The translations under genes and the position numbers were made by a program. Under the pieces are notes generated by a model that worked only from the letters and a program-made list of their open reading frames with translations, did not search any database and was not told the origin of the DNA. 64,000 bases of DNA from Anas platyrhynchos (lineage: Eukaryota > Chordata > Aves > Anseriformes > Anatidae): NCBI RefSeq assembly GCF_047663525.1, contig NC_092587.1:33905001-33969000 (forward strand), given 5' to 3'. Below are positions 36,661 through 50,328 of the stretch, piece after piece. How positions within the stretch are numbered: position 1 is the first letter of the stretch; every line of letters starts with the position of its first letter.

Positions 36661-39600
36661 GGGTGCCCCTTCTCCATCTTTTTTTCTCCTTGGCCTCTGT
36701 AGCACACAGGGTACTGTAGCCAGGGGCAGTTGTAGGCTTGTCCCGAGAGAAAAGCATTTCTCCATGCTCACAGTGCTTTCTGTGCCCTGGCTTTGTGGTT
36801 GCTGAAGTAGCCCCAACAAGACGCTAGAAACAATCATGAAACAGCCCAAGAAGCCGTGCTGTTTGCACTTTGAAGACCAGAGTGTCTCCCGGTGCTCCTG
36901 GGAGGGCAGGCTGCCACACAGTTCGCAGGCCCGCAGCATTCATGTGGATTCCCCGCTGCTTCTAAAGTCAGAGGTGCACAAGAAAATAAACCAAAGTAAA
37001 ATAACATTTAGAGAGAGCAGTTTTTTCAGGCACCAGTCTGAGCTTTCAGCAAAGGAGAAATGTTATTGAAATTATTCTTGCTTTTCCCCAAAACAGCCTT
37101 CTGAGGGATGCTGATGCCTCATGGAAGCGTCCATTCCTATTTCATTGGTCTCTATAATAATCACTCCTGTTTCCATAGTGACATCCACCTGTGGGTCTCA
37201 TGTTACTTATCAAATAGTAATGAAAGAGATGCTTGCAGCTTCCATTGCACGAATGGGGCCATAAACTTAACTGCACACCAATCAAGCCAAAAAAATATTG
37301 CCTCAGCTCTGTCGAGGTGAATCATGATAAGAAAGTTAGTCTTCAAGACAGAGGGAGGTAGACTGATATCAAAAGGAAACAGAAAACTGACAAGTAGTTC
37401 AATAAAACTGGCGAATGCTTTTATGTATACATTTTAAATCTGCAAATAAAGTATAAACAATTCCCTTCTTATTTTAAAAGACAGTGCTCTCCTCTCTTCT
37501 TCCATGCCTACTTTGAATACTGTACGTGAGAACGAGTGCTGAATATACTCCTTCCACAAAGAGGAATAAAGTATATTCCAATATTTTTATTATTTGTGCA
37601 AGTTATTATAGAACTACTCATATCTGTAATCACTGAGCTAACTTACTTTGGAACACAGTCCTTTAATGTAAGTGGCTTCAGAGCAAAGCAGCTAATTGTT
37701 TTGGATAGGGCAGAGAGTGGTAGCTGGAGGGCCAGAGGTGTTTTTTTTTTTTTTTTTTTTTTTTCTTGTGGTTGCACTGAGTGATTTTGGTTGATGAATT
37801 CAGCATTATTTTTTTCAATATGATAGAGATGTGGGTCTTAATGGATTGCAGAAAACTAAATTCCTACATTTTATGGATAGGAAGACTTTCGATTACATGC
37901 TGATGCAACTGATCTGAAGAGGTGTTTTACATGTAAAGTGGTGAAGGAACAGTAGATAGAAACTTTTGGGGGAGACTTTTTTTTTAAATATCCTCTTCAG
38001 TATTCCTTGTTTCTTAAGTAAATTATCTTCTCTTCTTTTTATGACATGCAGGTGGTTTTGCTTCCAGTAACTCTGGTTATTATTGGGCCCTGTCTAGTTT
38101 ATGGGAAGTGGCTACAGCTCACCTGATTTTATTCCTATTGCAACATCAGGAGATACTTGTGAAGAGTTGAATTTTTCTTGAGTAGATTCCCGCTTTAGCA
38201 AATACAGTATCTGTATACAATTCTGAATTAACTCTATCCCTTAAACCCGCTATAGTTAATGCTGTCCATTTTATTATTTGAAGATCAAGAAAAAGAAGAA
38301 TAGTATTTGGTTATACTAATTACCTGTGATATTAAATGAATTTAATGTTTCAAGGTCAGTATGTCTATGAAAAAGTAATTTTCTTTTGATATTTATTTAA
38401 AAAAAAAGGGTTAAGTCATTGCAATTAATCACTGATAGGGAATGTTACTAGATTCTGTTCCTGTACATGTAATAAATATGTGGCCTAAAGTTTGCACAAC
38501 ACCAAGGAAAAGGTTACATAGGAAAACAGGACCTCACTGACCAACTGTTTTATGTATCAAGTGAATGTGAGAAACAGGCTGCGTTCCACATGTGCATCTT
38601 AGTCCAAACCTGCATTCCTTGGCTTGTATGTATTTGTGAGCCATTGTGCCAACTTTCATAATTTTATTGTGAACCTTGGAACATTCAAACAAAAGTAATG
38701 GGGTTACAGGAGTAAGGGGATCCATGACTTCAGGAGTACAGGCTGTTGGACTTACTGACTGGGGAACACTGCTTAGCTTTACAATCTATTGTGTGCTTGT
38801 GTGCTTCCAATATTTTTTATAGCTGTTGTTCTTAAAGTTATAAAGTTAAGTGATCAAAACAACCTTAAGCTTTTATTGAAGAACAAAATTTTAGCTCACC
38901 AAATCATGGTGGCTGACAAACACTTTCTCTCTTTTTTTTTTCTCCCCTTGCAGTCTCAAGAATTTTAGTTTATAACTTTTATGTCTGGGGGGAGGTGATT
39001 CATGATCTCCTTTTGTTGATTATATTTTTGATTTTAGTTTATACAGTTGTGCTAAATAGTTACTTTATTTGTTATCATCAAGGTCAAGTCACCAGTTACT
39101 TCCTAATATTTTTTTATTTTCAGGAGATGGTGCTTTCCTGTCTTGTGACACTTGCAGTAATATGTAATCAGGGATGTGCATGAAGAGTGTTTGCCGGGGG
39201 AGAAAAAAAAAAACTGAATAACCATTTCCCAAATGATATTGACATAACTAGAGCAATTAAAAAAGTCCCCCCAAAAGAAAGAGGAAAACTGTTGGAAAAG
39301 AATGGGACCTTATCTTGACACTTCATGGTATATTCTTCCCATTGGTGGCTGTAAGACATAAGATCTTAAGAAAATCGAATTAATCTTAATTAATTAATTA
39401 AACACTTAAGCACTAGAGAATAAACTTAAGCCTGAAATTATTATTTATATATATATTTAGGTTTAGCTGCTGATGTGTTTTGTTTTAACTTGGTGTCATA
39501 GTTATTCAATGTGAAGTACTGAATGTATTTCAGTTCTACCCAGCAAGAAAGTGGTGTTCTGAATAATGGTGGAAAACTTACAGAATTCTCAAATAACTTT

Positions 39601-42453
39601 ATACAGTGGGAAACTTGTACTGCGAGCCAACTATTGACAAACTGTAGAAAGCCCAAACATTGCATGAACAGGAATATTTCAGAGTAGGTGGATGTGACAT
39701 TCCGTTCATATGGTTACCATGAAAGATAATGACAGTGTGTGATTTTAACAGTTGAAGCATAAACCTCTGCAGACTTGAGTTGCCCAAACACAGGCAGGGT
39801 TATTTAAATGGTGCTTACTTTCTGAATACCCCTCAAAAGAACACTTTCCAGTTGTTTTGACAGGAAGATCAGTATTTATTTCACTTTTAGCTCTCTTTCA
39901 GGTTTTCTTACGCAGGACTCGGCTGTAGGTGATGATCAAGGTGATGATCAATCTGAGAACATTCAGAAAGCACATGCTATGCAGAAGACAGCTCAGAACA
40001 TCTCCTGTACTCATGGTTTCTCTTATCTTTCTCTATATTTTTAAAGTGTTCTGATTCTTTAGAGTAGCTTTCCACACCTGCTAGCAGACGCCTGCTGTTC
40101 CTTCAGGCACGTGCATGTCCCTCCCATCATATGGCCTCAGTGGTAGCAGACTGTTGGCAGCATTCCTGGTTTTGACACACAGGGATAACAAGTATTAGAC
40201 AGAGCTGTAATTGTGTTCAAAGTGTATTTGGCATCAAAGAACTTTTTCCATTTGCTGTCACTATGATGGTGATAATGATAGTATGATGATGTATGTTGCC
40301 TCATGCATGTGGTCCATGCAACAGAAATTGGTAAAAAGAGTCACAAAACAGCACTACATAATCCCTAAGCATAGAAGTGATTTTATTTTCAAAGAAATAT
40401 ATTTTTAATTTACATTTTCACATTTATGCTTAACAACATGCTTCCAAGTATAAGAAGCTACCAATCATTTAGATATTCTTGAAGTCTATGGAACAAGCAA
40501 AAAGGAGAAAATAAAGGATGAAATCTCAAATTGTTTCAACGTCATACTGTAAACTTTCAGGCTTATACTTCTCAGTGCTTGTTTTCCAAATTAAAAAAAA
40601 TATTGAAAACAAATGTGTACGTTACAGTGAAAAAAAACACACATGCATATTTTATTTCTTTAAACAAAATTGGATTCTCTTATAACTTATTTGATTGGTA
40701 TTGGAGATAAAAAATATATTAGAACTTTTTAACATTAGAAATGAAGTATTTTGTGGCCTTTTTTTTCTGTTTTCTCAGATAATTGTATAAATATTTGGCA
40801 GCGAGGGTTAGCATTTTTGAAGTGACATAGGACTATGTTAGAACTACCGGTTCTAACAGCTTGGGTTCTTAGACACTGCTGCTTTTCTCTGCTGACCACA
40901 TTGGGAGACAGAAATTGAAAGCCTTAACATGAAGGACATTTAATGTTTTGCAACACTGTTGAATTAAAATGCCATAGGAGTTGCAGTTACTAAATTGGGC
41001 TCCTATAGTTTGCATTCTTAATGTGGCCCTCAGGACAAGTTTCAAACAGAAGGGAAAAAAAAAAAACTTGATGCAGATAAGCTCCCCATGGGAATGTAGT
41101 TGTCTGATTTCTTAACAACTGGAATTGTATCTGTTAAATTATTTGATAATTCTCCTATTGGTGGGTAAGTTCTCCACTAGAACTTACTAGGTTCTCTTCT
41201 AGAAGTCAGCTGCTTTTGAATGCTGTGCCTGGGCTGGATTTGGGTCTGAAGCTTGATACTAGACCCCATGTTTTCAGCATCTAACAATGCCTCATGCTGA
41301 TGTTAGGAATGGAGACCAAGGAGACATAAACTGTAGCCTGGAACTGATGACTGATTTAAAGTTCAGAAAAAAACATGCCTGAGACAGAGACTCAACCTGG
41401 TTGAGCAAAGAGATTGCGTCTGAGAGCAGGTGGAGAGAACAGAATGGACGAAATTGGTGCTGGAGTCTGAAGAAGGCAATGAGCATATCAACCCATTACC
41501 AAACACTTTTCTAAGATATACATCTTTGTAGTAATTTGTACATACTATTAAACTAAGGCCTTCCTTTCTGCGCTGAGGAATTTTTGGGATTGTTCATTGT
41601 ATCACACAGAGGTCCTAACTGGCTGTCTTCCATTAGGCATCCTCTTTCTCTTCCTTTCATCAGCACTATAAAAGGGGACTCGGTAGCCCATGATTAGAAG
41701 TCACAACACCAGGTTTTAGCAAGGAGTGACAAAAGCTTGTATATTTTGTGACCTCTAGGTTGTATATTTCAGGAAAATACATAGAAAAGAATATGCCATA
41801 ATAGCCTGTGTGTATAAAGCATGAAGCATGCATTGTATTGCTGAAGAATAATGGGAAAAGAGAACCTTTTCTCTTGTTCTTGTGCAGATATAATTATGTT
41901 GGCTAGAGGCGTACGGGCTTTTGTTCTCATGTTTTTCTGATATAGTTATCCAAAAAGAGATGTTTTGATATGGTTATGCTGGATAGGAGAGTATTATTTC
42001 AATTTAGCTTATTTTCTCATTCATACACAATACTACATCATTATGAGTGCCATACATGGCCTGTTTCAGTTTTAGCTATATTAGAGTAGTAGAAGAGGTT
42101 TATAAGCAAAGCTGATGAATGTAAGGGCCAAAATGACATGAGGCTGAAAAATCAAGGAAGGGCACTTAAAACTGACACTTAAACACACTGTGGTATTTTC
42201 TGTAAATTATGTTTGGAGATGCACTCAAACAATTCAACAGTACTGCTAAATTGGCAATTCCTCTGTTTTTGTGACTAGTTCTAAATCTTGATCTTCATTC
42301 CTTGGTACTATTGCACTGTGTTACTCTTGGTTTGCACACAGTAAGGGTTAAGATACTCTTCTGATTTCTACTGAAGACTTAGCCTTTTGGATCACTTGCT
42401 TTGACTTGCCTTATATTTTTAAATTAAAAATATTTATTTTAATTATTGACAAA
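36661..42453. other. No gene supported downstream of the island
   Basis: The first ~650 bases (to about 37320) keep a moderately GC-rich, unique character and contain a 77-codon plus-strand open frame (36836-37069) of unknown nature. Beyond that, AT-rich DNA with a T24 tract (37741-37764) and a TTAA-rich stretch (39380-39401). No coding family is recognised. Confidence 0.45.
37741..37764. repeat. T24 homopolymer
   Basis: Twenty-four uninterrupted T residues. Comparable T22 tracts lie at 47540-47561 and 51198-51219. Confidence 0.9.
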
Positions 42454-44640
42454 ATCATAGAATCATAGAATTGGAAGGGACCTTAAAAAACACCTAGTTC
42501 TAGCCTTCCTCCCATGGACAGAGACACCTCCCACCAGACCAGGAGGTTGCTGAAAGCCCCATACAGTCTGACCTTCAACAGTTCCAGGAATGGGGCATCC
42601 ACAACTTGTCTGAGCAACCTGTTCCAGTGCCTCGCCACCCTCTTGAGTGAAAAATTTCTTCCTAAAATCTAATCTAAATCTACCCTCATTTAGTTTAAAG
42701 CCATTACTCCTTATCCTAGCACTATACTCCCTGGCAAAGAGTCACTCCCCAGTTTTCTTGTAGGCTCCCTTTAGGTATTGAAAGGCTCCTGTAAGGTCTC
42801 CCTGAGGCCTTCTCTTCTCCCTGCTGAACAACCCCAACTCCCTCAGCCTATCTTCATAGGAGAGGTGCTCCAGCCCCTTGATCAGCTTCATGGCCCTCCT
42901 CTGAATTTGTTGTAATACTTCCATGTCTTTCTTGTGCTGCAGGTCCCAGAGCTGAACACAGCACCCCAGGTGAGGTCTCATAAGACCAGAGCAGAGGAGG
43001 AGAATCACCTCCCTCGACCTGCTGGCTACACTTCTTTTGAGGCAGCCAAGGATACAGTTGGCTTTCTGGGTTGCAGTTGGTGGCTTGTGTTGTGTTTCTC
43101 ATCAACCAACACCCCCAGGTCCTTCTCAGGGCTGCTCTCAATCCATTCTCCACCCAGCCTGTATTTGTGCTTGGGATTTGTGCTTTGGTCCAGCCCATGT
43201 GCAGGACCTTGCACTTGTTCAACTTCCTGAGGTTCGCACAGGCCCACTGCTGAAGCCTGTCCAGGTCCCTCTAGATGGCATTCCTTCCATCCAGTGTGTT
43301 GACCACACCACACAGTTTGGTGTCATCAGCAAACCCAACCCCGCTGTCCCTGTCACCGACAAAGAAGTTAAACGACGCTGGTCCCAGTGCTGACCCTTAG
43401 GAACACTGCTCGTTACTGATCTTCACCTGCACATTGAGCAGTTGACTGCAACTCTTTGAGTGCAACCATCCAGCTTATTCCTTACCCACTGAGCGGTCCA
43501 TCTGTCAAATCCGTGTCTCCAGTTTAGAGACATGGATATCATGGGGTTAAATGCTTTGCAGAAGTCCAGATAGACGATGTCAGTTGCTCTTCCCCTATCC
43601 ACCAATGCTGTAAACCTGTCGTAGAAGGCCAACAGATTTGTCAGGCATGACTGAGGGTATTGACTGCCTTTGGTGAAGCCATGTTGGCAGCCACCAGTCA
43701 CCTCCTTGTTTTCTGTGTGCCTTAGCATAGTTTCCAGGAGGATCTGCTCCCTGATCTTGCCAGGTACAGAGGTGAGACCGACTGGCCTGTAGTTCCCTGG
43801 GTCTTAAGTTTTTCCTCTTTTAAAAATGAGAGTTATGTTTCCCCTCTTCAGCCAGTAGGAACTTCACTGGACTGCCATAACTTCTCAAATATGATTGACA
43901 GTGGCTTAGTAATGTCATCCCCCAGTTCCCTCATGACCCTTGGATGTATCTCTTGGACGTATCCCATTGTGGATACATCCACCCCTGGATGTAACCCATT
44001 GACTTGTGCATCTTTAGGTTCCTTAGCTGGTCTTGAACCCAATCTTCTTCAGTGGGCCTGTAGTGTCCCTCTTATCATTTTTTCAGTCCTTGCCTTTGCC
44101 GTCTCAGGACCAGGCTACGTGGCTTGAGCTCTTGACAGTGAAGACTGCATACATCATATATCATACATCACTGATGTATCTACAGAAGCCTTTCTTGTAG
44201 CCCTTGATATCCCTGGCCAAATTTAATTCTAATAGAGGTTTGGCTTTTCTGTGATGTTCCTTGGCTGCTTGGACAATGTCTCTGTATCCCTCCCAGGCTA
44301 TCTGTCCACCCTGCTTCTGTAGGCCTCCTTTTTCTGTTTGAATTTGGTCACAAGCTCCTTGTTCATCCTTGCAGGCCTCGTGGCATTTTTGCCTGACTTC
44401 CTCTTGGTTAGAATGCATCACTCCTGAGCTTGGTGGAGGTGATCCTTGAATATTAACCATCTTTCTTGGGCGTCTCTTCTATCCAGGCCTTCGTCCCATG
44501 ATACTCTACTAAGCGGATCCCTTAGGAGGGCAAAGTCTGCTCTCCCAAAGTCGAATCTCCCAACGAGATTCAGTGTAATACCTCTTGTATCTCCTTGTTG
44601 GCTCCTGTATCACTTGGAGAAGGAAAAATAATTTCTCTGT
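42454..44640 (-). mobile_element. CR1 LINE, 2.2-kb degenerate copy with RT domain
   Basis: Longest mobile element in the window. The 3' end is at the left (ATCATAGAATCATAGAATTGGAAGG). Moving right (5'-ward on the minus strand) come the 3' untranslated region, the reverse-transcriptase C-terminus (LMRPHLGCCVQLWDLQHKK, RRAMKLIKGLEHLSYEDRLR), the core with [10 protein letters not shown] at about 43.55-43.60 kb, then the region upstream of the RT core ([35 protein letters not shown]). It ends near 44640, well short of a full-length CR1 of roughly 4.5 kb, so the endonuclease and ORF1 are missing. Frameshifts break the frame at several points. Near 44090-44175 the usual CR1 sequence appears replaced by a short ATCATATATCATACATCA stretch, suggesting an internal deletion. 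The copy is inactive. Confidence 0.93.
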
Positions 44641-47600
44641 TTCCTGACAAATAATTTAATGTATCCATCTTCTTTGTCCTTTGATGTGTCCTGTGTCTTT
44701 CTTTGTCCTCTTTCTTTCTGTAAGAGCATTTTCCTTCTCCTCCTTGATAATAATATATATTATATATTTTACATGATAATAATACCCCTAGGTAAAAAGT
44801 TAAGTTACTATTCTACTCTGCTCATCTTACAAGCATTCTGTGTTCAAAACTGGAAACTGTCACAAACATGCTCACTTGTAAGACAGCTTTTATATGGCAT
44901 AGTTGATGATCTTCCATAGTAACATGTATTTTTCACGCTATCTTTAGACGTACAAGTGTTTACATTTTTACCATTTTTTTAAAATTCTACCTTTCATATT
45001 CTGCCTCCTTATGGTGAGGATAAAGGAAAACATGTAGCCTGAGAAGGATGACAAGCATAAGAGATGAAAATAGAGTAGAAGGACAAGAGATGTTAACCTG
45101 AGAAAACATTACTTTGAGGAGTTTCACAGAGGCAAATATTCTTCAAGCTAGGAGAAGTAGAATAATGGGTCATATTTTCTGAGTTGTATTTATTTGTCTT
45201 CAGATATTTATTTATGTATTTATTTATTTGGAAAGAATGTTGGCCTTTGCTTTTATTACATCTGTGTGGTAATTGCAGGCCATAGCCAGCAAGGTCTTTG
45301 TTTTTGATGAACTGTTGTGTTATCTGTTCACAATGGGCACACAGTCTTGGCTGTGTTGTCTTGTATACCAGTATATCTGTCAAACAGGATGCTAATAAAA
45401 GATTGAATACCAAATACAATATGAGAAGAGTTAACAGTCAAACAATGCAATTCACAAACAGTAATACTAAAATATTGAAAATAAAAAGTGTTGAGTTTTA
45501 TGGTCATTGTTAGGCCTTATTGTTGAGAATATCTTGGATTCCAGAACTACTTTACAAAAATATACATTCAAAAACATTACAGTTAACACTGTAAAAATGA
45601 TTAAAGGTTGGATCTTTAAGATTTCCTTGAGTAATAATAGCTGGTGACCTCATGAGTGGGAGATGTGGACTCTGCAGTATGGATTTGTTTCAGGTGCTTT
45701 AGTGGTGGGCGGGTGAAACAGGCATTATTCTCTACTTACTGCTTGTACAGCACTGTGAAGCCAGGTACCAGCATGCAGCCTGTGAACTCATTCTGCAGTG
45801 CGTGTTTGCAAGGTTCATCTGCACATGCACAGGTGGTTCTCCCTCAGTGCCATGAAAAAAGTGCTCTGACATGTGAAATGAAGATATATCATGGGTACAT
45901 TGCCATGTCCTATACTGCCCAAATGCATAAGGGAGTGTTGATCCAGTTGAGGGTTTCCAACTCAGAATTATTTTTGTGATTAAAAAATGAAGAAATTACA
46001 ATATTCTGTTTAATAATAAAGTTGATTGTTTTATGCAATTTGAAAAACATAGTTATACTGTATTTATAATGTAATCGGATATAAAAACCTGTCATTTCCA
46101 TGATTAAAATAAGTTCTTCTGATAACATTGACAGCTGTTAATGAAACTAGACATTCTTGCTTAACTAGGTAATCAGCTTGCACTTCTGGATGTATTTAAG
46201 TATTGCTTAAAAGTTGTATATCTAAAATTTAAATCCTGTTCTCACTCATGAATGAATATACAAGGCCATTTTTTTTCTTTTTCTTTTCCTTGTACCTATT
46301 TCCTGAAAAATTAGCAGAAATATTGTCGTTCACACGTACAAGCTTGTTTTAAAATTATTATACTCAAATTGCCAGTCTAATAGAATAGGGTTCTTTCAGA
46401 ATATTGAATTATACTTTTTATTGAGGACAGAGAATATGTTTTTGACCCAAATAAGGTAGTTACATTTTTTTTTCCATTTACCAGCTTTATCCCAGTTGTA
46501 TAAATACTTTTTTTTTTTGTTATATATGCAGAAAAATAGTCTCATCAAATCAAACCTAAATTAGGCACCTAAATTGGGTTCTTTAATTTCAGTGGTATTG
46601 GGTCCTGGATAATTAGGTTGTTCTCGCTTAATAACTGGAGCTTAAATCCTACTTTCAAGCCAGTCCTCTCATCTACCTAACATTTACAGAATGAAATCAG
46701 AAGTTACAACTGTAGTCTGAACAGCCTAGTTTAAAAGTATGTTGAGAAGCAAATACAGTTCTGTAAGCAGAGGATGTTTGGAACATTTTTATGACCAGGT
46801 TCATAGAAGGACTAATAGATACTGATAGAAAAGGAAGACTATTTCTTTCAAGGAGAACAGTGTGAAAGAAGGCATAGGGGTGAAGGAGGGGAACTTGCTG
46901 TGCATGTTGTCAGTACTGGAGAGTAAGGAGATGTGGATTCTAGATCTAGTAAGAACATGAAAGAATTGAATACTTGGAGAAGATGTTTCACTGCCATTGC
47001 TTTGTCTTACCCCATGAACTGTCAGAACTGACCCTTTAGAAATGACTTAATAGTAAATTTAGACCCCTAAAGAATGAAGGAAACGGAAGTAATGGAAATT
47101 TTTATTGATCCAAAAAAGCAGAGCAGGTTCTGTTTTCCAGTGCCAAGTGGCTAACACTTACTTCATGGCTATTCTCACTGCTCTGAGGTTGAACTGTTTG
47201 GTCAGTCCCTGCTAAGTTCATTAATTTTGTGTGTTCTTTTTTTGTTACCCCAATCAAGAAGGGAATGGTTTGCATTTGTGTTCCTAAAAGACTAGACCTG
47301 AGTTATTTATCCAAACCCCACACAGCCTGGAATCTTTTGTATTTGGTTGAACTCATGCTCCCACGGTCAATTTCATCTGTCCCACTGACCTTGCCTGAGG
47401 GAATCCCTGTTTATTTCTTCACTTGGTAGACAAGTTTACCTGGGGCCTGCTGGGGAGATATGGGCTGCCTACTTTCTGCTGCAAAAGGGAACCAAGAGAA
47501 ACTATTGTTTGTCCAAAAGAGAGAAGAGTTTATGTAAGATTTTTTTTTTTTTTTTTTTTTTCTTCAGAGAATTGGCAATTTTTTGTCTGGATATTGTTGC

Positions 47601-50208
47601 AGTGATTCTTTGCGCAGGAATAAGAATGCTGGTGACAGCAGTGAAAAGATGTAAGGTTTTGAAAGTAGAGAAAGGAAGGAAAGCTATGTGATATATTACA
47701 TCAGGCTGCTGGGATTTTATTCTCAGGCAGTCCAGCAATGCATCAACTCATTTGCTGCTCTGCTCTTAAGGGAAGGCATTGTAGCCCAAGATACCTAAAA
47801 AACCTCTGTGCCTCAAAGGGAAGGGACATCCTGTACTGTCAGAGAACTGGCTTTAATTTAAACCCTAAAATACAGCAGAATAAATATTAGATCAGATTGA
47901 GCAGTTCTTTTGTGGACCATAGGTTGACTTTTGAGAGGCTGTTTTTGCTAAGTTTACAATCTTTAAAAAGCACGTACATGCACAAAATAGCTGCTGTAGA
48001 GCTATAACAAAGTTGTACAATCTGAATCTTTTGTCTGTGGCTGTTAAAGCTGTTATATTTCTCTCAAATACTCAGGGTGGCTTGAAAGAAGCTGATTAGT
48101 TCAGAGAGAAAGAAAAAAGAAAAGTGAGCTGTGAGGGAAAGGTGCTGCTGTGGCAGTATTCAGGCCAGCTGGGAGTTGCATAAAATTTGTATCTCTCTTG
48201 AGGAGACTCTGTTGGCAGGACTTGTGTGGATTTCTGCCCATAAAAATAAACCTGCTTTACCCTGGTAGATACTACAGCCAAGAGTCTATCCCTCAAGGCT
48301 GAGGGCTTTTGCCAGCACAGCTGCCCCTCTAGGCAAAGCAGAAATAAATTATACTTTAATCAGTAAGCAGTATATCTCCTTCTTTTCTTTAAATAAAATT
48401 ACTTCATCAATTGCCAAATACTTTTGTCACTATGCTTATGTGAAGTAATACATACCCAAGTACTATCACATTCCCACTATAATGTACACCTACACTTACT
48501 GCTTACTTGTTTTTCATCATTTGGATGAAAACTGAGTGAACCTCCAACAAATATAACACATATTTAAAGATTTATGTATGTAAATTATAAACCTAAAAGC
48601 TGTAGACCATGTGTATTTTTTTACAGACTGGGTACAAATGTTTTTCCTTAACATAATTATGCAACTATAAATATTTGCCAAGATAAAACTAAGAGTTACA
48701 GGAGCCTTTCACAAGACTAATACCATTAAAAGTTAAGTTGCCAGAAAAGACAGTGATATCATTCTATTCAAGCTCATTTGCCTTTTACCTTATATTTTGT
48801 AATGCCTTCACAACATACTGTCTCCTCTGAAGAATACCTTTTCTATAACTCACTAATCCTCATGTACACACACTCGGTTCTACAGAATTAGGCTTAATAC
48901 ATTATCTGATCTGACTACAAAAAGATATTTTTCTACTCTAAAAAAAATACACTGCCTGCAAACACCATAATCCATGAAAGATAAATGAAGGGATTCAATA
49001 CCAGAATTTGAAGTGACCTGAGTAAAACAGAAGAATGGCAAACATATTAATGATTTGTTCACCCATGTCCTTCATGAGCTATTTAAAACAAAATAAAGAA
49101 ACAACAACCACAAAATGTAAGAAAGTTAGTGGCTATGATTATACTGCTTTATTTAATGCATTAAGGGGTTAAGAACAGCTATTAGCTCTGCCCTTATAGA
49201 ATTACAGCCATCTGTAGCCTTAAAAATAATTTTGGAGGTAGTGCATTCTTTTATCTTGTGTCTGATTGTGTATACATTCGTATAGGTAATATAAGGTGGT
49301 CAGAAGATTAGGGGAAGCATTAAACAACACTCTTGTGGTGAACAAGCCTGAAGTCAGTTGTGGAGCTTTTCTTCACTTGGACTTTGTATGCTGGCTTGAA
49401 TGTGTGCTTGAATTACTAGAGCTGTAACAGTAAGAGAAGTGAACCCACCAGCCTTGGAGGTTGGTGGATTAGAGAGGCAGAGTGGACAGCAGGCTGGCAG
49501 CATGTGCTCCTGTGGGGCAGGCGTATGCAGTGGTGGCTGCTGTGGAGGGCTGGCAGACTGGTAGGGAGCATGTGTTTTCACAGCAGTGCCATTGCAGTGA
49601 ATGCCAGATTAGAGGTAGTGAGAAGGAAGCTACTGATATTTTTGTTCAGCCTGAGCTTTTGCAACTTGTACACAAAAGTACACTTGTGTACACGGTGTGC
49701 TGCAGCTTGTAACCAATCCACCGGTGTGTTTGGCTAATTCTGAAGGGTGGTGTGCAAGAGGGAGAATTATTACCACTGCCTCTTCCCCATTCCTCACCTT
49801 GCAGGCAGATGAAAACCCTTTTTTTCTTTTCACTGCCCAGGTGCAGCAGCTCTGCCTTGTCCTGCTGTTGTCTCTTCATGGTTCCTTACAGTCTTCTCCG
49901 TTCACTTCTTGCTATCTCTTAATGCTAACCACTGAAAACAAGTGCCTGCAGGAGAATCGAGCAAGAACCAGACCAAAAGGCTGTGAGTTCACACAGTGTT
50001 AGGCAACATAACATGCAACGTAACTTTCAGATTTGCATTTTCTTCATACCTAACACACTCAAACTTGTTTTTATTAAGTACTATCATGCCTTAAGGCATG
50101 CCTTATTACTCAAGCTCTTGTGTATCTGCAGTTATCTAAGTCAACAAAACTTCAGGCCTGAATGATAACACTTTTAAAGTAATTCACAGAGAATGACTTT
50201 AACTGAAT
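44641..50208. other. AT-rich noncoding region
   Basis: No gene supported. It holds a (TTTA)n-like tract at 45205-45229, a T22 tract at 47540-47561, and slightly more GC-rich DNA at 49.35-49.95 kb whose overlapping short open frames in several directions are not family-like. An 8-bp hairpin (GTACACAA/TTGTGTAC) lies at 49668-49691, and a 16-bp perfect palindrome at 50085-50100. Confidence 0.45.
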
Positions 50209-50328
50209 ATTTATTTTATTTTATTTTATTTTATTTTATTTTATTTTATTTTATTTTATTTTATTTTATTTTATTTTATTTTATTTTATTTTATTTTATT
50301 TTATTTTATTTTATTTTATTTATTTTTT
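50209..50328. repeat. (TTTTA)n pentanucleotide array, ~23 units
   Basis: Near-perfect TTTTA units run for almost 120 bp, with only the ends slightly altered (TTTATTTATTTTTT at the right edge). It is the longest tandem array in the window and probably length-polymorphic. Confidence 0.97.

Noticed and set aside
35207..36939. Long open frames on both strands across the CpG island (up to 251 codons)
   Set aside because: They overlap in many frames, are Ala/Arg/Pro/Gly-rich and reflect stop-poor GC-rich DNA. No start, domain or splice context singles one out.
42934..44127. Plus-strand open frames over the 42-44 kb CR1
   Set aside because: They are the antisense of the CR1 reverse-transcriptase region.
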